Part shown: positions 49,802 to 57,458 of the stretch, piece by piece
How positions within the stretch are numbered: position 1 is the stretch's first letter
Layout of the letters: each line of letters begins with the position of its first letter
Source: Paucisalibacillus algeriensis
GTDB lineage: Bacteria > Bacillota > Bacilli > Bacillales > Amphibacillaceae
Direction of reading: 5' to 3'
NCBI RefSeq assembly: GCF_000577245.1
Contig: NZ_CBYO010000007.1
Coordinates: 310,001-374,000 of the forward strand
Length of the DNA stretch: 64,000 nt
Notes under the pieces: model-generated
The model's input: the letters and a program-made list of their open reading frames with translations, nothing else
The model's database searches: none
Told to the model about the DNA's origin: nothing
Translations under genes and position numbers: made by a program

Positions 49802-49830
49802 ATTGTAAGCGTTTTCTTTCGAAGTTTCAA
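49802..49830 (-). promoter_or_regulatory. hut promoter with cre site
   Basis: Minus strand TTGAAA (49825-49830), 17-base spacer, TACAAT (49802-49807). TGTAAGCGTTTTCT at 49804-49817 (plus strand) matches the cre consensus TGWAARCGYTWNCW at all 14 positions and overlaps the -10, so CcpA repression by preferred sugars is expected, as for hut in B. subtilis. Confidence 0.85.
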
Positions 49831-49893
49831 TAGTTTTATTGAATTGGGGTATTAGTATAGCCAATTATTTAAATTTGTAGGTTTAAATTAGGA

Positions 49894-50101
49894 GTGCTCT
49901 ATTATTCAATTTGGGATGAATTCGAGGCTGATATGATGTATAGCGGTGTTCTATTCTTCATTTTGACATGAAATCCAGGTTAAAATGATGTATAGCAGTG
50001 CCCTATTCTTCATTTTGACATGAAATCCAGGTTGAAATGATGTATAGCAGTGTCCTATTCTTCACTTTGACATGAAATCCAGGTTGAAATGATGTATAGG
50101 G
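49894..50101. repeat. four tandem 52-bp repeats
   Basis: Units begin at 49894, 49946, 49998 and 50050. The core of units 2-4 reads CTATTCTTCATTTTGACATG, then AAATCCAGGTTGAAATGATG and TATAGCAGTG. The first unit is degenerate. No open reading frame; it lies between the hut promoter and the agcS terminator. Confidence 0.9.
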
Positions 50102-50130
50102 TACATAAATATAGCTGATTGTGGATTAGA

Positions 50131-50165
50131 AATAAAGACATCCGTTCTTACTCAAGACGGATGCC
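50131..50165 (-). terminator. terminator of the alanine-type symporter gene
   Basis: CATCCGT/ACGGATG arms around an 11-base loop, then on the minus strand CTTTATTTC, 14 bases after the stop. Confidence 0.75.
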
Positions 50166-50178
50166 CTTCATCTTAAAC

Positions 50179-51600
50179 TTAATCTTTTCCCTTCACCTGA
50201 CCAGATTGCCAGAATTCAACACCTGATGGGTCATCTAATATCTCCCGATTGAACACAGGATCTTTGCCTACTTTACGTTGCTCTCGGTAATCTAATAACA
50301 CTCGGTGAACGATCTTATATAACATAACAATTGCATACAGGTTTATTAAAGCCATAATTGCCATGGTTAAATCTGCTAACGCCCACACAAAGTCAAAGCT
50401 TGCTAAAGCACCAAATGCCACCATTGCGAGAACTGCTAATCGATATACGAACAACCATGCCGGACTATTTTTTATATATCCAATATTACTTTCACCGTAA
50501 TAATAATTACCTAAAATGGAGCTGTAGGCAAATAGAAAAATAGCAATAGCGATAAAAATTCCTGACCATTCTCCAACATGCTGTGTAAATGCATTTTGTG
50601 TCAATTGTATCCCGTCTAACTCACTTCCTGCATACCCACCTGCCGTTATAATGATAAAACCTGTGGCTGAACAGATTAATAACGTATCAAAAAACACTCC
50701 TAAAGCTTGAATTAAACCTTGCTTTACGGGATGTGTTACCTCCGCAGTTGCAGCAGCATTGGGTGCACTACCCATACCTGCTTCATTAGAGAATAACCCG
50801 CGTTTTATCCCCATTAAAATTGCTGCACCAAAGCCGCCACCGGCAATTTCCTTCAAACCAAACGCATTGGCAAAGATGAGGGAAAACATTTCCGGCATTG
50901 CACTTATATTAATAATCAGGACATAAAAGGCAATCAGTAAATAAATAATTGCCATAACCGGAACGATTACCTGGGACACATTGGCGATTGATTTAAGTCC
51001 GCCAAAAATAACGGCTGCAGTTAATACGATTAACACAATTGCCACTGTTGTTCCTGAAACTGCAAATTCACCTTCAAATGCCAGACTAATGGTATTCGAT
51101 TGTACCGAATTAAAAACAAGCCCATAGGTAAAGGTGATTGTGACCGCAAAGACAACACCCAGCCAGCGTTTTTTCAATCCTTTTTCCATATAATAGGCAG
51201 GTCCACCTCGATATTGGTTCTTATCTGGAACTTTATAGACTTGTGCAAGTGTGCTCTCTACAAATCCAGATGCTGCTCCTAGAAGCGCGATAACCCACAT
51301 CCAAAAAATCGCACCAGGTCCACCGACTGCCACAGCTGAGGCAACACCAGCTAAATTTCCTGTACCTACCCTAGATGCTGCACTAATTGCAAATGCTTGA
51401 AAGGAAGAAGTACCTTTTTTACCAGAGGCATTGATTGCTCGCCTATCAAAAATAACACGCAACATTTCTGGTAAATTAACAAATTGAATAAATCCAGTTC
51501 GGATTGTAAAATACAAACCCAAACCAATTAGGACTATGATAAGTACATATGACCACAATATATCATTGGCTGTACCTACAAATCCTTCTATAAAATCCAT
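50179..51600 (-). CDS. alanine/glycine:cation symporter (AGCS) family protein
   Basis: 473 residues, about ten or eleven membrane helices. Family segments: GTGNLAGVASAVAVGGPGAI near 90-110, then SEAGMGSAPNAAATAEVTHP. Members import alanine, glycine or glutamine with Na+ (B. subtilis AlsT, a glutamine carrier). The ATG at 51600 has AAAGGAG upstream; the longer frame has none. Lying next to the hut operon, it might serve amino-acid use, but it has its own terminator and a repeat block between, so linkage is not shown. Confidence 0.9.
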   Translation of the reverse strand: MDFIEGFVGTANDILWSYVLIIVLIGLGLYFTIRTGFIQFVNLPEMLRVIFDRRAINASGKKGTSSFQAFAISAASRVGTGNLAGVASAVAVGGPGAIFWMWVIALLGAASGFVESTLAQVYKVPDKNQYRGGPAYYMEKGLKKRWLGVVFAVTITFTYGLVFNSVQSNTISLAFEGEFAVSGTTVAIVLIVLTAAVIFGGLKSIANVSQVIVPVMAIIYLLIAFYVLIINISAMPEMFSLIFANAFGLKEIAGGGFGAAILMGIKRGLFSNEAGMGSAPNAAATAEVTHPVKQGLIQALGVFFDTLLICSATGFIIITAGGYAGSELDGIQLTQNAFTQHVGEWSGIFIAIAIFLFAYSSILGNYYYGESNIGYIKNSPAWLFVYRLAVLAMVAFGALASFDFVWALADLTMAIMALINLYAIVMLYKIVHRVLLDYREQRKVGKDPVFNREILDDPSGVEFWQSGQVKGKD

Positions 51601-51680
51601 AGTGTTTCTCCTTTCACATCGTGGCATTATATCCTTTTTTTTAGCATAACCAATTATGAGAATTTCCCTCCTAAATTAAG

Positions 51681-51705
51681 AAAGAAACCTATTAAAAATA
51701 GGCTT
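51681..51705 (-). terminator. terminator of the thioesterase gene
   Basis: AAACCTATT/AATAGGCTT arms with a 3-base loop and on the minus strand TTTCTTTCTTAATTT after them, 35 bases after the thioesterase stop. Confidence 0.6.
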
Positions 51706-51739
51706 CTCCGATTAAAAAAGCTATAATTTTAAAAGCACT

Positions 51740-52255
51740 TTATCTATTCCACGGATAAACAGTCCCAAACTTTTCTGCAAATTCTTTGGAATAATTTCTT
51801 CGTTCTCTTCTTCGCTCCGCTCTTAATGCTGCACCTTCATACAATAATTTTTCTGATTCAGACTCCGGATAAACTTCTGGAACCGGAACAGGACGAAGGT
51901 TCTCGTCTACGGCTACAAAGGTTAAAAATGCTGTTGCAGAAACCTTTCTTTCGCCAGTGAGGAGGTCTTCTGCTACTGCTTTAACAAATACTTCCATCGA
52001 CGTATTTCGTGTCCAGGTGACAAATGCTTCGACACAAATCGAATTACCTTGTTTAACAGGTTCTAAAAAGTCGACAGAATCTGTGGAGGCTGTAACAACT
52101 GCCTTGCGACAATGCCTAACTGCTGCAATTGCCGCAACGTCATCGATATGTGCCATTAATATGCCTCCGAAGAGTGTTCCGTGGTAGTTTGTATCAGGTG
52201 GTAATACGTGTGATGTTTTTACTGCTAATGAGCTTGAGCAGGGTCTCTTTTCCAT
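51740..52255 (-). CDS. acyl-CoA thioesterase (hotdog fold, YkhA type)
   Basis: 171 residues, single hotdog domain: HVLPPDTNYHGTLFGGILMAHIDDVAAIAA holds the catalytic Asn/Asp region of YciA/YkhA-like acyl-CoA hydrolases (shown here in parts: NYHGTLFGG, HIDDVAAIAA). It releases fatty acid from acyl-CoA in the cytosol. ATG 52255 follows GGAGTG. The C-terminal tail is Arg-rich (RAERRRERRNYSKEFA), as in YkhA. Confidence 0.9.
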   Translation of the reverse strand: MEKRPCSSSLAVKTSHVLPPDTNYHGTLFGGILMAHIDDVAAIAAVRHCRKAVVTASTDSVDFLEPVKQGNSICVEAFVTWTRNTSMEVFVKAVAEDLLTGERKVSATAFLTFVAVDENLRPVPVPEVYPESESEKLLYEGAALRAERRRERRNYSKEFAEKFGTVYPWNR

Positions 52256-52284
52256 GTAGTATTCACTCCATTTGTATTCATTAG

Positions 52285-53721
52285 TTATAGTATAGGCGAA
52301 AGTAATCTAGATATTGATTCTTTAATGCGTATTCCTATTGAACGTTTGTTGTATAGCTTTTTGGTCATTTGTGTGGATTGTTTTATATCGTTTTGGAACG
52401 CCTTTACTAGTTGGGTTGCTAGACCTCGGTCATAAAGAAAGGCATTCACTTCAAAGTTTAAACGGAAACTTCGAACGTCGATGTTTGCAGTTCCAACTGA
52501 GGCAATTTTTCCATCCACAACAATAGTCTTAGAATGTAAAAAACCTTTTTGATAAATATAGACTTCCGCACCTGCTTCCAGCATATCACCGCAATAGGAA
52601 AGGGTAGCCCAATAAACAAACGGATGATCTGGCTTATTTGGAACCATTATTTTCACATCAACACCAGATAAAGCCGCAATTCGTATTGCATCTCGTAAGC
52701 TTTCATCCGGAATAAAATATGGTGTTTGAATAAAAACATATTCTTTTGCCGATAAAATCATCTTAATGTATCCATTTTTTATTTGTTCCCAATCTGAGTC
52801 TGGGCCACTCGATACAATTTGCACTCCTGCTTTTCCGCTAGCTTTGGAAGAATAGTATCGCTCTTCATATAAAATATCATGTCGTGATGCTTGATTCCAA
52901 TCTAGTATGAATCTCGTCTGCATACTTTGTACAGCTGTCCCAATGATTCGAAGGTGAGTATCACGCCAATATCCAAATTTCTTACTATTGCCAAGGTATT
53001 CATCCCCAATGTTAAACCCACCAATATAGCCAACTTCTCCATCGATAATCGCCAATTTACGGTGGTTACGGTAATTAATCTTGAAATTAATTTTCGGAAT
53101 AAACGAAGGGAAAAATGCAGCTAATTCAACACCAGATTTTCGGAGTTTCCTTAAATATCTTGGCCTTAAATATCGGGTACCTAAAGCATCATATAGAACC
53201 CTAACTTCAACACCTTCTTGTGCTTTTTTTATTAGCATATCTGCAATACGTTGGCCTAATTCATCATGTCGAATAATGTAGTAGAGCAGGTGAATGTGGT
53301 TAGTAGCTTTTTCCATGTCATCCATTAATGACTGAAACTTGGCCCTCCCGTCCACGAAAATTTTCACCTCATTATCTTGAGTAAAGACGGCATCATCATT
53401 ACGTAAGTGTAAATAGTATAAGTCCTTATATTCTTCGAGTTGATTAAATATAAATTCGTCATTCTCAATCGCCCGTAATTGTGATTGAACTATTTTTTTA
53501 ACACCAAGTTTTGCCTTTGCATCCCAAGTAAAGATTCGTTTTCCACTAAGTCTTCTGCCAAAAATGAGATATAGAAAAAAACCTGCTACCGGAACAAAAA
53601 GTAAGACCATTAACCATGCCCATGCTGCAGATGCATCTTTACGTTCTAGGAACACAATAGATAGTCCTAAAGCAATGTTAAAAATAATAATTGCCATCAG
53701 TAAATAGGGTATAAATTCCAT
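52285..53721 (-). CDS. cls: cardiolipin synthase
   Basis: 478 residues. Two N-terminal membrane helices, then two phospholipase-D HKD motifs: HRKLAIIDGEVGYIGGFN near 226 and HSKTIVVDGKIASVGTANID near 400. It condenses two phosphatidylglycerols into cardiolipin at the membrane. The ATG at 53721 has GAGGGG seven bases upstream; an ATG two codons earlier is too close to that site. Several cls paralogues occur in Bacillus, so I do not number it. Confidence 0.95.
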   Translation of the reverse strand: MEFIPYLLMAIIIFNIALGLSIVFLERKDASAAWAWLMVLLFVPVAGFFLYLIFGRRLSGKRIFTWDAKAKLGVKKIVQSQLRAIENDEFIFNQLEEYKDLYYLHLRNDDAVFTQDNEVKIFVDGRAKFQSLMDDMEKATNHIHLLYYIIRHDELGQRIADMLIKKAQEGVEVRVLYDALGTRYLRPRYLRKLRKSGVELAAFFPSFIPKINFKINYRNHRKLAIIDGEVGYIGGFNIGDEYLGNSKKFGYWRDTHLRIIGTAVQSMQTRFILDWNQASRHDILYEERYYSSKASGKAGVQIVSSGPDSDWEQIKNGYIKMILSAKEYVFIQTPYFIPDESLRDAIRIAALSGVDVKIMVPNKPDHPFVYWATLSYCGDMLEAGAEVYIYQKGFLHSKTIVVDGKIASVGTANIDVRSFRLNFEVNAFLYDRGLATQLVKAFQNDIKQSTQMTKKLYNKRSIGIRIKESISRLLSPIL

Positions 53722-53822
53722 GCGCATTCCCCTCTTGTTAAATTCATAGAAAAACAAAAATGACAGAAACTAACGGTAGACTTGATATTCACTCTACAAT
53801 AGCATACGTCTAGGATTTCCGA

Positions 53823-53851
53823 TTATACTCGAATTCGAGTTGCTATATAAT
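53823..53851 (+). promoter_or_regulatory. promoter with 14-bp perfect palindrome
   Basis: TTATAC (53823-53828), 17-base spacer, TATAAT (53846-53851). ACTCGAATTCGAGT (53827-53840) is a perfect palindrome in the spacer, a likely repressor site for the small SDR-like gene. Its regulator is unknown. Confidence 0.55.
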
Positions 53852-53876
53852 ACTATAACAGAAGGGAACTGAAATC

Positions 53877-54428
53877 GTGAGAAATTTTGCATTTGTTATT
53901 GGCGGGACCGGTATGTTAGAGGGAGTTTGTCATTGGTTAACGAATGAGGGGTATGATGTGTTTGTTATCCATCGGGATATCGATAAATTTGAATCGATGC
54001 GTTCTAGAGGAATACACCCGGAAAAACTGTTTCCTATCTCTGTCGACTATCATGATGATAAAGCACTGCAAATAAGTTTTCGTAAAGCCATAAAGCAATA
54101 TGGTAAATGTCCTGATTTAATCGTTAGCTGGATTCATAACTCTGCCCCGAATGCACTATCTATCATTCTAAAAGAAGTTAGGCCAAGAACACACCCTTGG
54201 AAGTTAATTCATGTACAGGGTAGCTCATCTTTTTTTGTAAAAGAAAACACGTCTATACCCGACTCTTGCGAATACAGACGTGTTTATTTAGGATTTTCAC
54301 TGGAGAAAGAAAATTCCAGTTGGCTATCCAATGATGAAATTGCTAATGGGGTCATTAAAGTTATTAAACGAGATTTTAAAGAAACGGTTATCGGGACTCT
54401 TAAGCCTTGGAGTAGGCGTCTGAGCTAA
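53877..54428 (+). CDS. short Rossmann-fold (SDR-like) protein
   Basis: 183 residues from GTG 53877, with GAAGGG upstream. The N-terminus FAFVIGGTGMLEGVCHWL is a nucleotide-binding loop of the SDR type, and IVSWIHNSAPNALSIIL is the region where the active site would be, but the Tyr-x-x-x-Lys pair is missing. It is shorter than usual SDRs (about 240), so it may be a divergent NAD-binding protein rather than an active oxidoreductase. The 3' end overlaps convergent megL by 29 bases. Confidence 0.7.
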   Translation: MRNFAFVIGGTGMLEGVCHWLTNEGYDVFVIHRDIDKFESMRSRGIHPEKLFPISVDYHDDKALQISFRKAIKQYGKCPDLIVSWIHNSAPNALSIILKEVRPRTHPWKLIHVQGSSSFFVKENTSIPDSCEYRRVYLGFSLEKENSSWLSNDEIANGVIKVIKRDFKETVIGTLKPWSRRLS

Positions 54429-55614
54429 CATTAATTTTATTGAGCGCTTGCTCCAAGTCTGCCCAAATATCCTGCCATGCCTCAAGCCCAACGGATAGTC
54501 GGATTAATTGGTCTGTAATACCCATATATTGCTTTGACTCATCTGGGACAACAGCATGAGTCATCGTCGCAGGGTGTTCAATTAAGGTTTCTGCATCTCC
54601 TAGAGAGACAGCGATTTTTAAAAAGGATAATTCATTTAAAAACTTTTGAGCATCAACTTTTGTCCCTTTGATCTCAAATGAGATAATTCCACCACCACGC
54701 CTCATCTGTTTTTTCATGATGTGGTAATCCGGGTGAGCATCATCATTTGGATAATAGACGGTAGCAACATTCGGATGGGTTTTTAATCGTTTAAATATCT
54801 CTTCCGCGTTATCACAATGACGATCAACCCGAACTGGTAAGGTTTTCAGTCCCCTTAATAGAAGCCAAGCGTCGAATGGAGAAATGATACCGCCGATATC
54901 CTTCAATGTTGTTACTGCAACATTATCAAGGAATTCCTTTTTGCCAACTGCAAGTCCTGCGATGACATCTCCATGTCCCCCGATATATTTCGTTGCACTA
55001 TGCACAACAACATCACATCCAAGATCTATTGGATTTTGCAAATATGGCGATGCAAACGTATTGTCCACTACCACTGGAATTCCGTACTCCTTTGCAACTT
55101 TAGCCACCATCTCCAAATCAATCAGTTTCATAGTCGGATTTATAGGTGTTTCCACGTAAATACATGCAGTTTCTGATTTAATTTTTGAATGAAGTTCATC
55201 CTCTGTTACCATAGTGGAAAAATCAAAGGATATATTATATTTCTCTTTCATCATAGTTAACAAGCCAAATGTACAGCCATATAGACCTGGTGAGCAAAGA
55301 ATATGATCATTAGCTTTAGTTAGAGCAAAAAGCATCGCGGATACGGCAGCCATTCCAGAACCAAAGGCAAGTCCTCGTTCTCCATTTTCTAATGCTGCTA
55401 TTCTTTCTTCTAATACGGTAACGGTTGGGTTTCCAAGTCGTGAGTAAATGTATCCTTCTTCTTCTCCTGCGAAGCGTCTTTCGCCTTGTTCGGCGGTGTT
55501 AAAGGTGTAAGTTGAGGTTTGAAACAATGGTGTGGTAAGGCTTCCTAACATGTTTTTAGAGTCGTAGCCTTCGTGGATTACGGATGTTGCCATATGTTTA
55601 TATGTTCTTGCCAT
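54400..55614 (-). CDS. megL: methionine gamma-lyase
   Basis: 404 residues, Cys/Met-metabolism PLP enzyme. The PLP Lys is K209 in VVHSATKYIGGHGDV. Tyr-Gly-Cys-Thr at 112-115 (Cys114) matches the Cys that marks methionine gamma-lyases (Cys116 in Pseudomonas putida); cystathionine lyases and synthases have Gly there, as does the metY product in this window. It would split methionine into methanethiol, 2-oxobutyrate and ammonia. ATG 55614 follows AAGGAGGAG. A cre site lies 60 bases upstream. Confidence 0.85.
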   Translation of the reverse strand: MARTYKHMATSVIHEGYDSKNMLGSLTTPLFQTSTYTFNTAEQGERRFAGEEEGYIYSRLGNPTVTVLEERIAALENGERGLAFGSGMAAVSAMLFALTKANDHILCSPGLYGCTFGLLTMMKEKYNISFDFSTMVTEDELHSKIKSETACIYVETPINPTMKLIDLEMVAKVAKEYGIPVVVDNTFASPYLQNPIDLGCDVVVHSATKYIGGHGDVIAGLAVGKKEFLDNVAVTTLKDIGGIISPFDAWLLLRGLKTLPVRVDRHCDNAEEIFKRLKTHPNVATVYYPNDDAHPDYHIMKKQMRRGGGIISFEIKGTKVDAQKFLNELSFLKIAVSLGDAETLIEHPATMTHAVVPDESKQYMGITDQLIRLSVGLEAWQDIWADLEQALNKINVSSDAYSKA

Positions 55615-55646
55615 TTATTTCTCCTCCTTGTTTCTTTGTTTCTAGT

Positions 55647-55687
55647 ATAATCATATGCTATTTTTAGTTATTTTGAAAGCGTTTTCT
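55647..55687 (-). promoter_or_regulatory. megL promoter region with cre site
   Basis: TGAAAGCGTTTTCT (55674-55687, plus strand) matches the cre consensus at all 14 positions. On the minus strand TATGAT is a likely -10 (about 55652-55657) and the cre would cover the -35 region. CcpA control of methionine breakdown is inferred. Confidence 0.7.
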
Positions 55688-55794
55688 TTTTATGGTATAA
55701 ATCCTTTTTATTGCGTTTTTTATTAAGTAGTTTTAGAATTGTCATTATTTATGATGGAGGCTGTTCTCTAAAATATTGATGATAATCTATTTAA

Positions 55795-56191
55795 CTGATA
55801 GAAATTAAGCGGTGATTTATAGTTTGGAACAACATACCCGCTACGGAAATACACTCCGCTGGGATAGAGAGAATTGAAATTGATGTACTTCATTGCTGAC
55901 AAAACAATATAATTACTAACTTAAATTAGAAAACAAAACTAGCGCAGGCAGAATACGGAGACTCCTCGAAAATAAAGTACGATTTTCATCGTGCGATGAT
56001 TATGCTGACGAAGCCTTCCTTGTTCTGCGGGAATAGCACGTGTCCGAAGACCCCGCAGAGGCGCATTTTCCTCGAGGAGGCTGAGGCCGGGCCCGTGGAA
56101 AGCGGAGTATTCTGCCGGAGCGGTATCATACCACTATCCTTAATACTAAAGAAGTGGGGATTGGTATCAGTTATCATACTGTTTCTATCAA
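55795..56191. mobile_element. second MITE-like element, disrupted
   Basis: About 397 bases with outer ends TGATAGAAATTAAGCGGT (left) and GTTTCTATCAA (right), related to the ends of the element at 43972. The inner CCGCTACGGAAATACACTCC and GAAAGCGGAGTATTCTGCCG arms are shared with it, but about 160 bases of other sequence (55861-56022) are placed between, including a GCAGGCAGAATACGGAG fragment like the repeat's own edge. No coding sequence seen in the 645 bases between megL and rarD. Confidence 0.7.
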
Positions 56192-56259
56192 CCATGAAAG
56201 TAAATCATTAATAATCAATACTTAATAAACAAATAATCTATATACAAAGAAGGGTTAAT

Positions 56260-57171
56260 ATGGAGAAGAGTACGGATCGTTTGGGGATTGTTTTTGCGGT
56301 GGGGGCTTATGTGCTTTGGGGGTTTTTGCCGATATATTGGAAGTTTATTGATTATGTGCCGGCTGGAGAGATCTTGGCACATCGGATTATTTGGTCATTT
56401 GTTTTTATGGTGGTCATTGTGTTAATGGTTCGAAAATGGCCTGGGTTTATTCGTGAATGCAAATTGATTTTAAAAGACAAAAAGAAGTTTATCAGTATCA
56501 CAATGGCTTCCATTGTTATTAGTATAAACTGGCTTACTTATATTTGGGCAGTAAATAGTGACCATGTTCTCCAGGCAAGTCTTGGTTATTATATTAATCC
56601 ATTAGTTAGTATCATACTTGCTATTATCGTTCTGAAAGAAAAGCTAACGAAAAGTCAAACAGTGTCTGTCGCTTTAGCAGGTATGGGTGTGCTTTATTTG
56701 ACATTTAGTTATGGTGTTTTTCCATGGGTATCTCTTCTATTAGCTGTTACGTTTGCATTATATGGCTTGTTTAAGAAGGTAGTTGATATTCCTGCCATGT
56801 ATGGACTAACAATTGAAACGATGATCATTACACCAATTGCATTCATTTATCTATTCTTTTTGCCTGAAAACACATTTTCATTTCAGACTATTAATACTTC
56901 AGAAAATGCTATACTAATGGGAGCTGGTATTGTAACTGCAATTCCACTTTTGCTGTTTGCAAGTGGAGCGAAGCGAATTCCATTAGCGATGGTGGGATTT
57001 TTACAATATATCGCTCCAACTTTGATGTTAATAATTGGTGTATTTATTTACCATGAAACTTTTTCATTAGAACATCTCATTTCATTCGGGTTAATCTGGT
57101 TGGCTTTACTAATTTACTTAGGTTCCGTTTACCGATTTCCGATTCGGAAAATGAAAAATGTCGAACGTTAA
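56260..57171 (+). CDS. rarD: EamA family transporter RarD
   Basis: 303 residues, ten membrane helices in two EamA repeats. The start KSTDRLGIVFAVGAYVLWGF with LPIYWKFIDYVPAGEILAHR is characteristic of RarD, a drug/metabolite superfamily permease often called chloramphenicol-sensitive protein. Transported substrate unknown. ATG 56260 follows AAGAAGGG. Single gene, followed by the S-box transcription unit. Confidence 0.92.
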   Translation: MEKSTDRLGIVFAVGAYVLWGFLPIYWKFIDYVPAGEILAHRIIWSFVFMVVIVLMVRKWPGFIRECKLILKDKKKFISITMASIVISINWLTYIWAVNSDHVLQASLGYYINPLVSIILAIIVLKEKLTKSQTVSVALAGMGVLYLTFSYGVFPWVSLLLAVTFALYGLFKKVVDIPAMYGLTIETMIITPIAFIYLFFLPENTFSFQTINTSENAILMGAGIVTAIPLLLFASGAKRIPLAMVGFLQYIAPTLMLIIGVFIYHETFSLEHLISFGLIWLALLIYLGSVYRFPIRKMKNVER

Positions 57172-57240
57172 ATTTAATTTACTGTTGACTTTTCATTTTG
57201 GAACCGATAGTATAATACTCAATAATTTAAATATTTTAAT

Positions 57241-57360
57241 CTCTTATCAAGAGTGGTGGAGGGAATAGGCCCTATGAAACCCGGCAACCTTAGGTGAAAG
57301 TTTGACTTTCCTTAAAAGGTGCTAAATCCTACAGGTCATTTTGATCTGGAAGATAAGAGG
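57241..57360 (+). ncRNA. SAM-I (S-box) riboswitch
   Basis: P1 arms CTCTTATC (57241-57248) and GATAAGAG (57352-57359). The core has AGAGTGGTGGAGGGAATAGG followed by CCCTATGAAACCCGGCAACC, which are the conserved S-box sequences. A terminator follows at 57382, and its 5' arm can pair with the P1 3' strand (TAAGAGG with CCTCTT) to form an antiterminator. It should shut the metY-metX-hom unit off when SAM is plentiful. TTGACT (57185) and TATAAT (57211) upstream may be the promoter, but their 20-base spacing is long. Confidence 0.97.
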
Positions 57361-57381
57361 AGGAACGGTTATTGTATACAC

Positions 57382-57409
57382 GCCCTCTTCTTAGGAAGGG
57401 GGCTTTTTG
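57382..57409 (+). terminator. S-box terminator
   Basis: GCCCTCTTC/GAAGGGGGC with loop TTAG, then TTTTTG; the expression platform of the riboswitch. Confidence 0.9.
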
Positions 57410-57458
57410 TTTCCTCTCTCTTCCTCCAGACAACAACTACAATAAGGAGGAATTTTTC

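Noticed and set aside
49894-50101. Tandem repeats considered as a CRISPR array
   Set aside because: The whole 52-base unit is repeated without unique spacers and no cas genes are near.
54400-55614. megL considered as a second member of the S-box regulon
   Set aside because: No S-box core (GGTGGAGGGA, GAAACCCGGCAACC) occurs upstream; a cre site is found instead.
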